The position numbers were made by a program, and so were the translations under genes. A stretch of 47,480 nt of DNA from Azospirillum sp. 412522 (GTDB lineage Bacteria; Pseudomonadota; Alphaproteobacteria; Azospirillales; Azospirillaceae), in NCBI RefSeq assembly GCF_019805165.1, contig NZ_RWIJ01000003.1, positions 426,733 to 474,212 on the forward strand, in the 5' to 3' direction. Positions 24,643 through 32,679 of the stretch are shown in pieces; the stretch's first letter is position 1; each line of letters opens with the position of its first letter. The notes beneath the pieces are model-generated. The model saw nothing but the letters and a program-made list of their open reading frames with translations, was not told the origin of the DNA and did no database searches.

Positions 24643-25956
24643 ATGCCCCACAAGACCGACAACGCCGCGCTGACCGCGCGGGCGCGGGCCGTCATGCCCG
24701 GCGGGCTGCTCAGCCCCAGCCGCCAGCTCGCCCACCCCTATGTCTTCGTCCGTGCCGCCGGACCGTACCTGTACGATGCCGACGGCAACGAGCATGTCGA
24801 TTATCACTGCGGTTTCGGCGCCAACATGCTGGGCCATTGCGCCGCCGCGGTGCGCGACCGCGTGACCGCGGTGTCCGAGCGCATCGACCTGATCGGCGCC
24901 GCGGCGCTGGACCTGGAGATCGAGGCGGCGGAAACGCTGGTCCGCCTGATCCCCTGCGCCGACCGGGTTGCCTTCTGCAGCAGCGGGTCGGAGGCGACCT
25001 ACCATGCCCTGCGGCTGGCCCGCGCCGCCACCGGGCGGCGCACCGTCGTCAAATTCCAGGGCGGCTATCACGGCTGGCACGATTACGTCGCCATGAACGT
25101 GCAATCGCCCGCCGACCGCATCGGGCAATACGACCCGGTGTGCGACGGCATCCTGCTCGACGCCGCCCAGCACACCGTGGTCCTGCCCTACAACGACGCC
25201 CAAGCGTTCGAGGATTACCTGACCGCCCATCCGGGCGAGGTCGCCGCGGTGATCGTCGAGCCGATCGCCCACAATATGGGATCGGTGATCGCCCACGACG
25301 CCTTCCTGCGCGACCTGCGCCGACTGACCGCCGACCATGGTACCGTGCTGATCTTCGACGAGGTCATCACCGGCTTCCGCCACGCGCTGGGCGGCTACCA
25401 GTCCATCGCCGGGGTGACGCCCGACCTTGCCACCTTCGGCAAGGCGGTGGCCTCCGGCCATCCGGTCGGCATCCTGGCCGGTCGCGCCGATTTGATGGAG
25501 CGGCTGGCGCGGACCGGCGAGGGGGCTGTCTTCATGGGCGGCACCTTCAACGGCACGCCGCCGTCGCTGGCGGCCCTGCTGGCGACCATCGGCGAGCTGG
25601 AGCGGCCGGGCACCTACGAGCGGCTGTTCGCACTCGGCGACCGCATGCGGAACGGCCTGTCCGCCATCGTCGAGCGGCTGGGGATGCCGGCGCAGCCGGC
25701 CGGCTACGGGTCTGTCTGGCTGCTCTATTTCTTCCAGGGCGCCTTCCAGCGCTACGAGGACCTGCTGCGCAACGACAATACCGCCGACCTCGCCTTCCGC
25801 CGGCGGCTGGTGGAGCAGCGGTTCATCTTCCAACCCCTGCCGCTGAAGCGACTCTACCTGTCGACCGCCCATGACGAGGCGCTGATCGACCGCACGCTGG
25901 ACGCCATCGACGGAACGCTGCAAGCGCTTCATCCGGCGATGCGGGTCGGCGCCTGA
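24643..25956 (+). CDS. Class III aminotransferase, glutamate-1-semialdehyde aminomutase-like
   Basis: This 437-residue PLP enzyme has the GSA-aminomutase style start (ARAVMPGGLLSPSRQLAHPY), HCGFGANMLGHC, CSSGSEATYHALRLARAATG, the PLP Asp in LIFDEVITGFR, and the Lys in LATFGKAVASGHPVG. Haem synthesis is unlikely because the gene belongs to a catabolic operon, 59 bases after the transketolase. Members of this branch often transaminate amino sugars or beta-amino acids. It is the second class III aminotransferase of the regulon, which may reflect two amino groups or two successive intermediates. Confidence 0.9.
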   Translation: MPHKTDNAALTARARAVMPGGLLSPSRQLAHPYVFVRAAGPYLYDADGNEHVDYHCGFGANMLGHCAAAVRDRVTAVSERIDLIGAAALDLEIEAAETLVRLIPCADRVAFCSSGSEATYHALRLARAATGRRTVVKFQGGYHGWHDYVAMNVQSPADRIGQYDPVCDGILLDAAQHTVVLPYNDAQAFEDYLTAHPGEVAAVIVEPIAHNMGSVIAHDAFLRDLRRLTADHGTVLIFDEVITGFRHALGGYQSIAGVTPDLATFGKAVASGHPVGILAGRADLMERLARTGEGAVFMGGTFNGTPPSLAALLATIGELERPGTYERLFALGDRMRNGLSAIVERLGMPAQPAGYGSVWLLYFFQGAFQRYEDLLRNDNTADLAFRRRLVEQRFIFQPLPLKRLYLSTAHDEALIDRTLDAIDGTLQALHPAMRVGA

Positions 25957-25965
25957 CTTTCTGTG

Positions 25966-25978
25966 TTATAGCTTATAG
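25966..25978. promoter_or_regulatory. Predicted GntR operator, copy 2 (regulator's own promoter)
   Basis: The reverse complement reads CTATAAGCTATAA, 11 of 13 matches to the other two sites. It starts 10 bases after the aminotransferase stop and about 78 bases before the GntR start, a normal spot for autoregulation. It is also a self-palindrome-like TTATAGCTTATAG. Confidence 0.65.
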
Positions 25979-26055
25979 GACGGCAGGAGGCGACGCCGCG
26001 GCGCAGCCCAAGGCATAGCCTCCTGCCGTTCGTCCGTGTGTGAGGAGATGACGTC

Positions 26056-26739
26056 GTGCGAATGCAGCCGATCGAACCGGGAAACCTGTCGGCGCGGTCC
26101 TATGTGGCGGTGCGCGAAGCGCTGATCGCGGGGAGCTTCAAGCCGGGCCAGCGGCTGGTCATGCAGGATCTGGCGGACGAGCTGGGCACCAGCATCACGC
26201 CGGTGCGCGAAGCCTGCCTGCGGCTGGTCAGCGAACAGGGGCTGGAGCTGCGGTCGGGCCGCTTCGTCTGCGTGCCGGGGCTCAGCCTGTCGCGCTATCT
26301 GGAAATCCGCACCATCCGCATCGCGCTGGAAGGTCTGGCGGCGGAGATCGGCGCCGCCCATGCGACGGCGGAGGACATCGCGCGGCTGACCGAGGCACAT
26401 GCCCGGTTCGACGCGGCGGAGCGCGCCCGCGATGTCGCGGCGGCGCTGCAGCACAACCGCGACTTCCATTTCACCGTCTACCGGCTGTCGGGAATGGAGA
26501 TGCTGGTCGGCCAGATCGAAAGCCTGTGGGTGTCGATGGGTCCGATCCTGAACGTGTTCTACAACGAGGTCGAGCACGACGATTACGCCGGCGCCGACGA
26601 GCATCTGGCCCTGATCGCCGCACTCCGCGCCCATGACGGCCCCGCCGCGCGGGCCGCCATCGAACGCGACATCGTCCGCGGCGGCGAGAGCCTGATCCCC
26701 TATCTGGAAAAGGTCGGCCAGTCCCTGACGCCGGCCTGA
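26056..26739 (+). CDS. GntR-family regulator with FCD effector domain
   Basis: This 227-residue regulator has an N-terminal winged helix (SARSYVAVREALIAGSFKPG through TSITPVREACLRLVSEQGL, residues 8-60) and an all-helical FCD domain with the metal-ligand His residues in HNRDFHFTVYRLSG and DEHLALIAALRAHDG. The GTG start at 26056 is preferred because GAGGAG ends eight bases upstream; an ATG two codons later is possible. FCD regulators usually sense an organic acid or sugar acid. Three shared operator-like sites flank the operons around it. Confidence 0.92.
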   Translation: MRMQPIEPGNLSARSYVAVREALIAGSFKPGQRLVMQDLADELGTSITPVREACLRLVSEQGLELRSGRFVCVPGLSLSRYLEIRTIRIALEGLAAEIGAAHATAEDIARLTEAHARFDAAERARDVAAALQHNRDFHFTVYRLSGMEMLVGQIESLWVSMGPILNVFYNEVEHDDYAGADEHLALIAALRAHDGPAARAAIERDIVRGGESLIPYLEKVGQSLTPA

Positions 26740-26761
26740 CCGGTGCCGGGGAGCAGTTTCT

Positions 26762-27508
26762 TCAATCTTCGTCCAGACCGCGCGGCGTGCGCATGCCGGC
26801 GGTCTCGCCGCCGTCGATGGTCAGGACGGTGCCGTTGACGTAGCTCGACCGCTCCGACAGCAGCCAGGCGACCGCGTCGGCGACCTCCTCCGGCGCGCCG
26901 AAGCGGCCGGCGGGGATGCGCTGTTCCAGGCGGCGGCGCTTGATCGCCTGCGTCTTGATGCCCTGCATCATGCGGGTGTCGATCTGGCCGGGGCAGACGG
27001 CGTTGAAGCGGACCTCGTCGCCGAACTCCAGCGCCAGCGCCTGGGTCATGCCGATCACCGCCGCCTTCGACGCGCAGTAGATCGCCAGCCCCTCCTCGCC
27101 GATCTTGCCGGCGACCGAGGCGACGTTCACCACCGCCCCGCGCGCCGCCCGCAGCCCCGGCAGGGCGAGGCGGGTGAACAGGAAGGCGCTGCGGGCGTTC
27201 ACCGCCATCACCTGGTCCCAATCCTCCACCTGCGCTTCGGCGAAGGCGACGCGGCGCGACATGCCGGCATTGTTGACCAGCCCGTCGATGCGGCCGCCGC
27301 CGAGTTCCATCGCGCGCCCGACCGCCAGGGCGCAGTCGTCGGGCGAGGCGACGTCGCCCTGCTGGAAGACGGCCCCCGGACAGCGGCCGGCGAGGTCGGT
27401 ACCGGCCGCCTCGTCCCTGCCGGTGAAGAGGACGGTCCGCCCGTCGCCGGTCAGGCGCTCCACACAGGCGCGGCCGATGCCGTGCGTGCCGCCGGTCACG
27501 ATGATCAT
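26762..27508 (-). CDS. SDR-family oxidoreductase
   Basis: This 248-residue classical SDR has TGGTHGIGR (residues 5-13), an Arg-Asp pair after strand two (FTGRDEAAG) suggesting NADP(H), NNAG, Ser in VNVASVAG and YCASK in the active site, and a glucose-dehydrogenase-like end NGTVLTIDGGETAG. It is the last gene of the transporter operon and overlaps the permease stop by 4 bases. It converges on the GntR gene with only 22 bases between them. In the pathway it could reduce or oxidise the carbonyl made by transamination. Confidence 0.9.
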   Translation of the reverse strand: MIIVTGGTHGIGRACVERLTGDGRTVLFTGRDEAAGTDLAGRCPGAVFQQGDVASPDDCALAVGRAMELGGGRIDGLVNNAGMSRRVAFAEAQVEDWDQVMAVNARSAFLFTRLALPGLRAARGAVVNVASVAGKIGEEGLAIYCASKAAVIGMTQALALEFGDEVRFNAVCPGQIDTRMMQGIKTQAIKRRRLEQRIPAGRFGAPEEVADAVAWLLSERSSYVNGTVLTIDGGETAGMRTPRGLDED

Positions 27509-28320
27509 GCGTTGCTCCCAGGCTTTGAACCGGTCCCCCGCCCCAGCCGGGCAAGGAGACCCATGAAGACGATGGTGACGCCGACCAGCAGGGTCGACAT
27601 CGCCAGGATGGAGGGGTCGATGGTGTCGCGGATGCCGTCGAACATCTGGCGCGGCAGGGTCCGCTGCTCCGGCCCGCCGATGAACAGCGCCACCACCACC
27701 TCGTCGAAGGAAAAGATGAAGGCGAACAGGCCGCCGGACAGCACGCCCGGCAGGATCAGCGGCAGAGTCACCGTGAAGAAGGCACGCACCGGCGAGGCGC
27801 CCAGGCTGTAGGCCGCCCGCACCAGGGTGGTGTCGAAGTTGCGCAGCGTCGCCGTCACCGTGATGACGACGAAGGGCGCACCCAGCACCGCATGCGCCAG
27901 GATCAATCCCAGATAGGATGCGGTCAGGCCGATCCGCGCAAACAGGAAATACATGGCCACACCGCTGATCACCAGCGGCACCACCATCGGCGCGATCAGC
28001 AGGCCGAGCAGGAAGGAGCGTCCCGGCAGATCGTTGCGCGCCAGCCCCAGCGCCGCCAGCGTGCCCAGAATCGTGGCGAGCGCCATGGTGCCGGTGCCGA
28101 CGATCAGGCTGTTGCGCAGTGCCGGCAACCAGGGGCCGGAAGCCGCCAGCACCTTCTCGTACCATTGCAGCGACAGGCCGGGGATCGGGTAGGACAGGAA
28201 GCCGGCGGAGCTGAAGGAAATCGGAATGACCGCCAGGATCGGCCCCACCAGGAAGACCATCATCGCGCAGCAGAAGGCATAGTGGAGAACACGGGTCGGA
28301 CTGGGCATGGGTCTGGACAT
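27505..28320 (-). CDS. ABC transporter permease, PotC-like
   Basis: This 271-residue inner-membrane protein has six predicted helices and the ABC-coupling EAA-type loop (RAAYSLGASPVRAFFTVTLPLI, about residues 165-186). The first helix is AFCCAMMVFLVGPILAVIPI. It is the second permease of the importer, 42 bases after the first, and overlaps the SDR gene by 4 bases. It belongs to the polyamine/opine/iron branch, in keeping with the PotA-like ATPase at 18513-19598. Confidence 0.92.
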   Translation of the reverse strand: MSRPMPSPTRVLHYAFCCAMMVFLVGPILAVIPISFSSAGFLSYPIPGLSLQWYEKVLAASGPWLPALRNSLIVGTGTMALATILGTLAALGLARNDLPGRSFLLGLLIAPMVVPLVISGVAMYFLFARIGLTASYLGLILAHAVLGAPFVVITVTATLRNFDTTLVRAAYSLGASPVRAFFTVTLPLILPGVLSGGLFAFIFSFDEVVVALFIGGPEQRTLPRQMFDGIRDTIDPSILAMSTLLVGVTIVFMGLLARLGRGTGSKPGSNA

Positions 28321-28362
28321 GGGGGTTCGGCCTCTCTTGGCTGCTTTCGGAAGCGGGCGAAT

Positions 28363-29622
28363 TCACTGGATACCGGCGATGCGGCCGACGCCGATCAGGC
28401 GTCCGACCGTCGCGTAGAGCAGCATGATGCAGGCGAGCAGGATCGCCCCCAGCGCCGACGACAGGCCCCAGTTGATGGTGGTGTTCGCATAGTAGGCGAT
28501 GAAATAGCTGGTCATCTGGTCGCGGGCGCCGCCGACCAGGCTGGGCGTGATGTAATAGCCGACGCCGATGATGAAGGTCATCAGGCAGCCCGCCCCGACG
28601 CCCGGCAGCGTCATCGGCAGATAGACCTTGAGGAAGCCGACCGCCGGATGGGCGCCCAGAGAGGCCGAGGCCCGCATGTAGGAGGGCGAAATGCCCTTCA
28701 TCACGCTGAGGATCGGCAGGATCATGAAGGGCAGCAGGATGTGCACCATCGCGACATAGAGGCCGAAGCGGTTGAACACCAGCTCCAGCGGCGCATCGAC
28801 GATGCCGAGCCGTGTGAGCAGCCCGTTCAGCACGCCTTCCTTCTGCAACACCACGATCCAGGCGCTGGTCCGCACCAGCAGTGAGGTCCAGAAGGGCAGC
28901 AGCACGCAGACCATCAGGACCGACGCAAAACCGCGCGGCAGGCTGACCAGCGCATGGGCGAGCGGGAAGCCCAGCACAAGGCACAGAAGCGTGGTGACGA
29001 AGCCGATCCACAAGGTTCGCCCCAGCGTGTCGATGTAGATGCGCTCCTCCGCCGGAGCCCGCAAGATTGCCCCGCCGTCGTCCATCCGCAGGTCGAGCGC
29101 CGTCAGCAGGTAATAGGGCGTCAGCGACGGGCTGGCCCGCCGCAGCGCCGCCCAGGTGGCAGGCTCCCCCCAGCGCGCGTCGATGGCGGTCAGTTCCGCC
29201 GTCCAGCCCGCCTGCGGCCGGTCGATGGCGCGGACGGCGCGCGCGGTCTTGGCCAGCAGAGCGCGGTAGCCGGCACGCTCGTAATTCAGCCGCCGGCTCG
29301 CCTCGCCCAGGCGGGGCTCGCCATAGGCGGCCTTCAGGTCGCGGGCCAGTGCCGCATAGGCGGCCTCGGGCGGCAGGCCCTCGCCGGTCCAGCCGCGCAT
29401 TTCCGCGGCGACACCGGGCAGCGCCCCGCCCACCTCGCCATTCTCCACCGCGTGGAACAGCATGCCGCCCAGCGGCAGCACGAAGACTAGGGTGAGGAAC
29501 AGGACCAGCGGTGCGATCAGCAGGACCGAGACCATCCGGGCCTTCGCACGCGACGACAGGGACGGCGGCGCCAGCGCCGAAGTCCCAGCCATGGTTTCAG
29601 TGGTGCTTGCCATGCGCGTCAT
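28363..29622 (-). CDS. ABC transporter permease, PotB-like, with large periplasmic insert
   Basis: This 419-residue permease has its first helix at VSVLLIAPLVLFLTLVFVLP, then an insert of about 150 residues before the helical core. The insert (GEVGGALPGVAAEMRG through RAPAEERIYIDTLGRTLW) is far longer than in PotB (about 285 residues total) and is probably periplasmic. The coupling loop is RASASLGAHPAVGFLKVYLP. The start at 29622 or 29613 cannot be separated by the sequence. It follows the nearer binding-protein gene by 16 bases. Confidence 0.9.
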   Translation of the reverse strand: MTRMASTTETMAGTSALAPPSLSSRAKARMVSVLLIAPLVLFLTLVFVLPLGGMLFHAVENGEVGGALPGVAAEMRGWTGEGLPPEAAYAALARDLKAAYGEPRLGEASRRLNYERAGYRALLAKTARAVRAIDRPQAGWTAELTAIDARWGEPATWAALRRASPSLTPYYLLTALDLRMDDGGAILRAPAEERIYIDTLGRTLWIGFVTTLLCLVLGFPLAHALVSLPRGFASVLMVCVLLPFWTSLLVRTSAWIVVLQKEGVLNGLLTRLGIVDAPLELVFNRFGLYVAMVHILLPFMILPILSVMKGISPSYMRASASLGAHPAVGFLKVYLPMTLPGVGAGCLMTFIIGVGYYITPSLVGGARDQMTSYFIAYYANTTINWGLSSALGAILLACIMLLYATVGRLIGVGRIAGIQ

Positions 29623-29638
29623 CGCTCCGTCCGGCCGG

Positions 29639-30697
29639 TCATCGGGACCGCCAGTTGGCGAAGCGCGCTTCCAGCGCCTCGCCATGGTCGGCCCAGAAAG
29701 CGGTATCGAGCGGGACCGCCAGCGCAAAGTTCGCAGGGTTCGTCGGCAGGTCGGCAGCCAACGCCGGGTCGATGCCAAGGTTGGCCTTGCGGTTGGTCAC
29801 GCCATAGGCGATGTGGCTGGGAAAGCGGGCCTGCACCTCCGGCCGGCTGGCGAAGGCGATGAAGCGCTCCGCCGTCGCGCGGTTCTTCGCCCCCTTCGGG
29901 ATCGCCCAGTAATCGACGCCCAGCACCTGTCCGTTCCAGGCGAGCGCGAACGTCCGCCCGCTCTGGTTGGCCGCCGTTACCCGTCCGTTGAAGGCGGCGG
30001 ACATGACCACATCGCCTGACGCCAGCCGTTCGATCGGTTCGGCGCCGGAGGTCCACCACAGGATGTCCGGCTTGAGCCTGTCGAGCGATGCGAAGGCGCG
30101 GTCCACCCCGGCCGGCGTCGCCAGCAGCTTGTAAACCTCGCCGCGCGGCACGCCATCGGCCAGCAGGGCGATCTCCAGCGTCATCTTGGCGGTCTGGCGC
30201 AGGCCGCGCTTGCCCGGCCAGCGCTGCACGTTCCAGAAATCGGCCCAGCTCTTCGGGCCGTCGGCGATGCGGGATCGGTCGTAGGTCATCACCATCGACC
30301 AGACGAAGGCGCCGACGCCGCACTCGCTGTAGGCCTCGTCGATGAATTCCTTGCGGTCGCCAACGGCGGTCCAGTCGATCTTCTCGAACAGCCCCTCCTC
30401 GCACCCGCTCAGCAGGCTGTTCTGTTCGACCTGCAACACGTCCCAGCTGACGCTGCCGGTATCGACCATGGCGCGGACCTTCGCCATCTGGCCGGAATAG
30501 GAATCCTCGGTCAGCTGCACCTTGCTGGCATCGGCGAAGGGGCGGAAGAACACCGCGCGTTCGGCGTCCTGCAGCACGCCGCCGGCGCCGACGACGGTCA
30601 AGTGCTCGGTTTGCGCGGGAGATTGCGCCAGGGCCGGCCCGGACAACAGCCCAACGGCCAGCGCGCATCCGACGATGCGCGTTGCATGAAGCGTCAT
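29639..30697 (-). CDS. Periplasmic solute-binding protein A (PotD/F-like)
   Basis: This 352-residue protein has a signal peptide (IVGCALAVGLLSGPALAQ, cleavage probably after ALAQ) and the family start EHLTVVGAGGVLQDAERAVF. Later motifs are GVGAFVWSMVMTYD, KSWADFWNVQRWPGKRGLR and GVDYWAIPKGAKNR. ATG 30697 has AGGTGAG five bases upstream. It is closely similar along its length to the next gene upstream in the operon, so the pair is a tandem duplication. Family ligands are polyamines, amino acid derivatives and similar amines. Confidence 0.92.
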   Translation of the reverse strand: MTLHATRIVGCALAVGLLSGPALAQSPAQTEHLTVVGAGGVLQDAERAVFFRPFADASKVQLTEDSYSGQMAKVRAMVDTGSVSWDVLQVEQNSLLSGCEEGLFEKIDWTAVGDRKEFIDEAYSECGVGAFVWSMVMTYDRSRIADGPKSWADFWNVQRWPGKRGLRQTAKMTLEIALLADGVPRGEVYKLLATPAGVDRAFASLDRLKPDILWWTSGAEPIERLASGDVVMSAAFNGRVTAANQSGRTFALAWNGQVLGVDYWAIPKGAKNRATAERFIAFASRPEVQARFPSHIAYGVTNRKANLGIDPALAADLPTNPANFALAVPLDTAFWADHGEALEARFANWRSR

Positions 30698-30777
30698 GTT
30701 TCTCACCTGTTCAGGGAAATGGTTGCGGCCGGCTCGGTACCCGGTCCGTCCTTACGCCCGGTCCGGTAAACCCGGAT

Positions 30778-31821
30778 CTACTGGGCGACCCAGCGCTCGA
30801 AGCGCTGCTGCAACTCGTCCTCGTTGTTCACCCAGAAGGGGGTGTCGATCATCAGCGCGCCCGCCATGTTCTGCGGGGCGGTCGGCAGGTCCGGCTGGAT
30901 TTTCGGATCGATCAGGGCGGAGGCGCGGTTGTTGGTGACGCCGTAGGGGATCGTCTCGGCAAAGCGCTTCTGCGCGTCGGCGCTGGTCATGTAGGCGACA
31001 AGGTCCCTGGCCGCCACCAGCTTGTCGGTGCCCTTGGGGATCGTCCAGTAATCGGCGGAATAGAGCTGCTGCGTCCACAGCATGGTGAAGGCCCGCCCGT
31101 CCTTGTTGGCGGCGGCGACCCGCCCGTTGTAGGCGGAGGTCATGACGACATTGCCGGCGGCCAGCCATTCGACGGGCTGTGCGCCGCTGACCCACCAGCG
31201 GATATGCGGCTTGATCTGGTCCAGCTTGGCGAAGGCGCGGTCCACCCCGGCCTTTGTGCCCAGCGTCTCATAGAGCTTGTCCGGGGCGACGCCGTCGGCC
31301 AGCAGGGCAATCTCCAGCGTCATGCGCGCCTGCTTGCGCAAGCCGCGCTCGCCCGGCCATCGCTTGAGATCCCAGAAATCGGCCCAGGACTTCACACCGG
31401 GGGTCTTGGCCGGATCGAAGGCCAGAACCTTAGACCAGACGAAGGCGCCGACGCCGCAGGGCGCCTTGACCTGCGGGAGGATGTCGGCGGCGTTTGGCTG
31501 GCCGTTCCAGTCGAAATGTTCGAGAAGCCCCTCGTCGCAGGCCAGCGTCATCTCGTTCTCGTCCATTTGCAGGACGTCCCAGGTGACCGTCCGCGACTGG
31601 TTCATCGCCTTCAGCTTGGCGATGCCGCCGGTATAGGACTCCTCGATCAGCGGCGCGCCCGCCCGTTTGGAAAAGGGTTCAAAGTAAGCGGTCCGCATCG
31701 CGTCCTGCAACGATCCACCGAAGCCGACGACGGTCAGGTCGCGCGCGTGCGACGACCCAGACGCAATCAGCATGGCGAACACTATGGGCGCGCAAAGGCG
31801 ACCTGCTCGTCTCGTCGTCAT
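30778..31821 (-). CDS. Periplasmic solute-binding protein B, paralogue of A
   Basis: This 347-residue protein has a signal peptide (APIVFAMLIASGSSHA) and mature start RDLTVVGFGGSLQDAMRTAY. It shares with protein A the blocks GVGAFVWSK/M, KSWADFWDLKRWPG, LADGV, AGVDRAFA, WWVSGA and YWTIPKG. Ligand-loop residues differ (for example GGIAKLKAMNQS versus GQMAKVRAMVDT), so the two probably bind related but different ligands. The start follows GAGGAGGG. It is first in the operon, directly below an operator identical to that at 22550. Confidence 0.92.
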   Translation of the reverse strand: MTTRRAGRLCAPIVFAMLIASGSSHARDLTVVGFGGSLQDAMRTAYFEPFSKRAGAPLIEESYTGGIAKLKAMNQSRTVTWDVLQMDENEMTLACDEGLLEHFDWNGQPNAADILPQVKAPCGVGAFVWSKVLAFDPAKTPGVKSWADFWDLKRWPGERGLRKQARMTLEIALLADGVAPDKLYETLGTKAGVDRAFAKLDQIKPHIRWWVSGAQPVEWLAAGNVVMTSAYNGRVAAANKDGRAFTMLWTQQLYSADYWTIPKGTDKLVAARDLVAYMTSADAQKRFAETIPYGVTNNRASALIDPKIQPDLPTAPQNMAGALMIDTPFWVNNEDELQQRFERWVAQ

Positions 31822-31892
31822 CCGACCCTCCTCGATTGGAATCCGGAAGGCCGGCGACGTCCCGCCGCACCAGACCATCCGATGCATCAATC

Positions 31893-31905
31893 TTATAAGT
31901 TATAA
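31893..31905. promoter_or_regulatory. Predicted GntR operator, copy 3 (transporter operon promoter)
   Basis: TTATAAGTTATAA is identical to the 22550-22562 site and lies 72 bases upstream of the binding-protein start. The transporter operon thus appears to share control with the enzyme operons. The site also marks the edge of the intact regulon: beyond it, from 31914, decayed genes begin. Confidence 0.75.
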
Positions 31906-31913
31906 ATTACCTG

Positions 31914-32103
31914 TCAAGCCGGGCAATTTGGTCGGCGCGTCGTGTGGCGAAAGGCAGGCCCGACGGCGGCGAGGTCGGGGATCAGCAGGAATTCGACATC
32001 TTTTGCCGACCCGATCGGTTCCGGCGGCAGTTGCATGGTCAGAAAATAGACGCCGATCAGCATCAGGATCGCCAGAGCCGCCGCGACACCGAGGAAGCGC
32101 AGG
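31914..32103 (-). pseudogene. 5'-truncated membrane-protein gene fragment
   Basis: Leftward reading gives LRFLGVAAALAILMLIGVYF, a clear membrane segment, then LTMQLPPEPIGSAKDVEFLL and a hydrophilic end before TGA at 31914-31916. There is no start codon: an in-frame TAG lies immediately before it, at the join with the SDR fragment. The gene looks cut at its 5' end by a rearrangement. Family not recognised. Confidence 0.6.
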
Positions 32104-32407
32104 GCCTACACCGCGTCGAAGGGCGCCCTGGCGCAGCTGACCCGCACCCAGGCGCTGGAAGCGATCCCGCACGGCATCCGCGTCAACGCCATCGGCGTCG
32201 GCGACGTGGTGACCAACATCCTCAACCACTTCATGGGACAACGGCCGCGACTTCCTGGCCGACCACGGCAAGGCCGCCCCCATTGGCCGCGCCGCCCAGC
32301 CCGAGGAGATCGCCGAGGTCGTCGCCTTCCTGGCGTCGGATCGCGCCGGCTTCATCGTCGGCGCAGTGGTGATGGCCGACGGCGGCATGACCGTTACGGC
32401 CGGTTGA
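32104..32407 (+). pseudogene. SDR gene fragment, truncated and frameshifted
   Basis: The remnant starts at AYTASKGALAQLTRTQALEA, the active-site helix, and reads to [14 protein letters not shown]. An extra G in the GGG at about 32238-32240 then shifts the frame. The other frame resumes with [20 protein letters not shown] and ends [20 protein letters not shown], a second glycine-rich end and TGA. It matches the last 100 residues of the intact SDR at 38027-38788 nearly residue for residue. The N-terminal 60% is missing. Confidence 0.85.
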
Positions 32408-32454
32408 GGCGCAGCGGCATCACCATTGTCCCCTCAGCACGGAGCTGTCTCGCG

Positions 32455-32679
32455 ATGAAGATCTTGACCAAGGCGGCGTTCTTCGTCGCCAAACCGGGAA
32501 AGGGCGAAGCGCTCGGCGCCCGCCTGCTCGCCCTCGTCGAACCGACCCGGACCGAACTCGGATGCCTGCGCTACGACATCCACCGCTCGGATGAGGATGA
32601 GGACTCGTGGTTCGTTTATGAGAATTGGGCGACCCAGGACGATTTCGATAGGCTGCCGCCCCTGGTCCGATCCTCGTGA
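32455..32679 (+). CDS. Antibiotic-biosynthesis-monooxygenase-like protein, C-terminally shortened
   Basis: This 74-residue ferredoxin-like dimeric alpha-beta-barrel protein (ABM/YgiN type) reads KAAFFVAKPGKGEALGARLL, then LRYDIHRSDEDEDSWFVYEN and ATQDDFD. Whole members are 95-105 residues and continue with a final helix and strand; here the homology stops at DDFD and the last residues RLPPLVRSS look foreign. It is probably non-functional and belongs to the same damaged stretch as the SDR fragment 47 bases upstream. YgiN-like proteins often sit beside SDR or quinone-reductase genes. Confidence 0.65.
   Translation: MKILTKAAFFVAKPGKGEALGARLLALVEPTRTELGCLRYDIHRSDEDEDSWFVYENWATQDDFDRLPPLVRSS

Noticed and set aside
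24643..25956. True glutamate-1-semialdehyde aminomutase for haem synthesis
   Set aside because: Alphaproteobacteria generally make aminolevulinate by the Shemin route, and the gene is in a GntR-controlled catabolic operon.
26740..26761. Bidirectional terminator between the convergent GntR and SDR genes
   Set aside because: The 22-base gap has a CCGG repeat but no convincing stem followed by a T-run.
26762..29011. A 749-residue fusion of permease and SDR
   Set aside because: The upstream part is an out-of-frame reading of the permease genes; the SDR begins at 27508 with a 4-base overlap.
30698..30777. Attenuating hairpin between the two binding-protein genes
   Set aside because: Several CCGG-rich short pairings are possible, but none is long or clearly better than chance in this composition.
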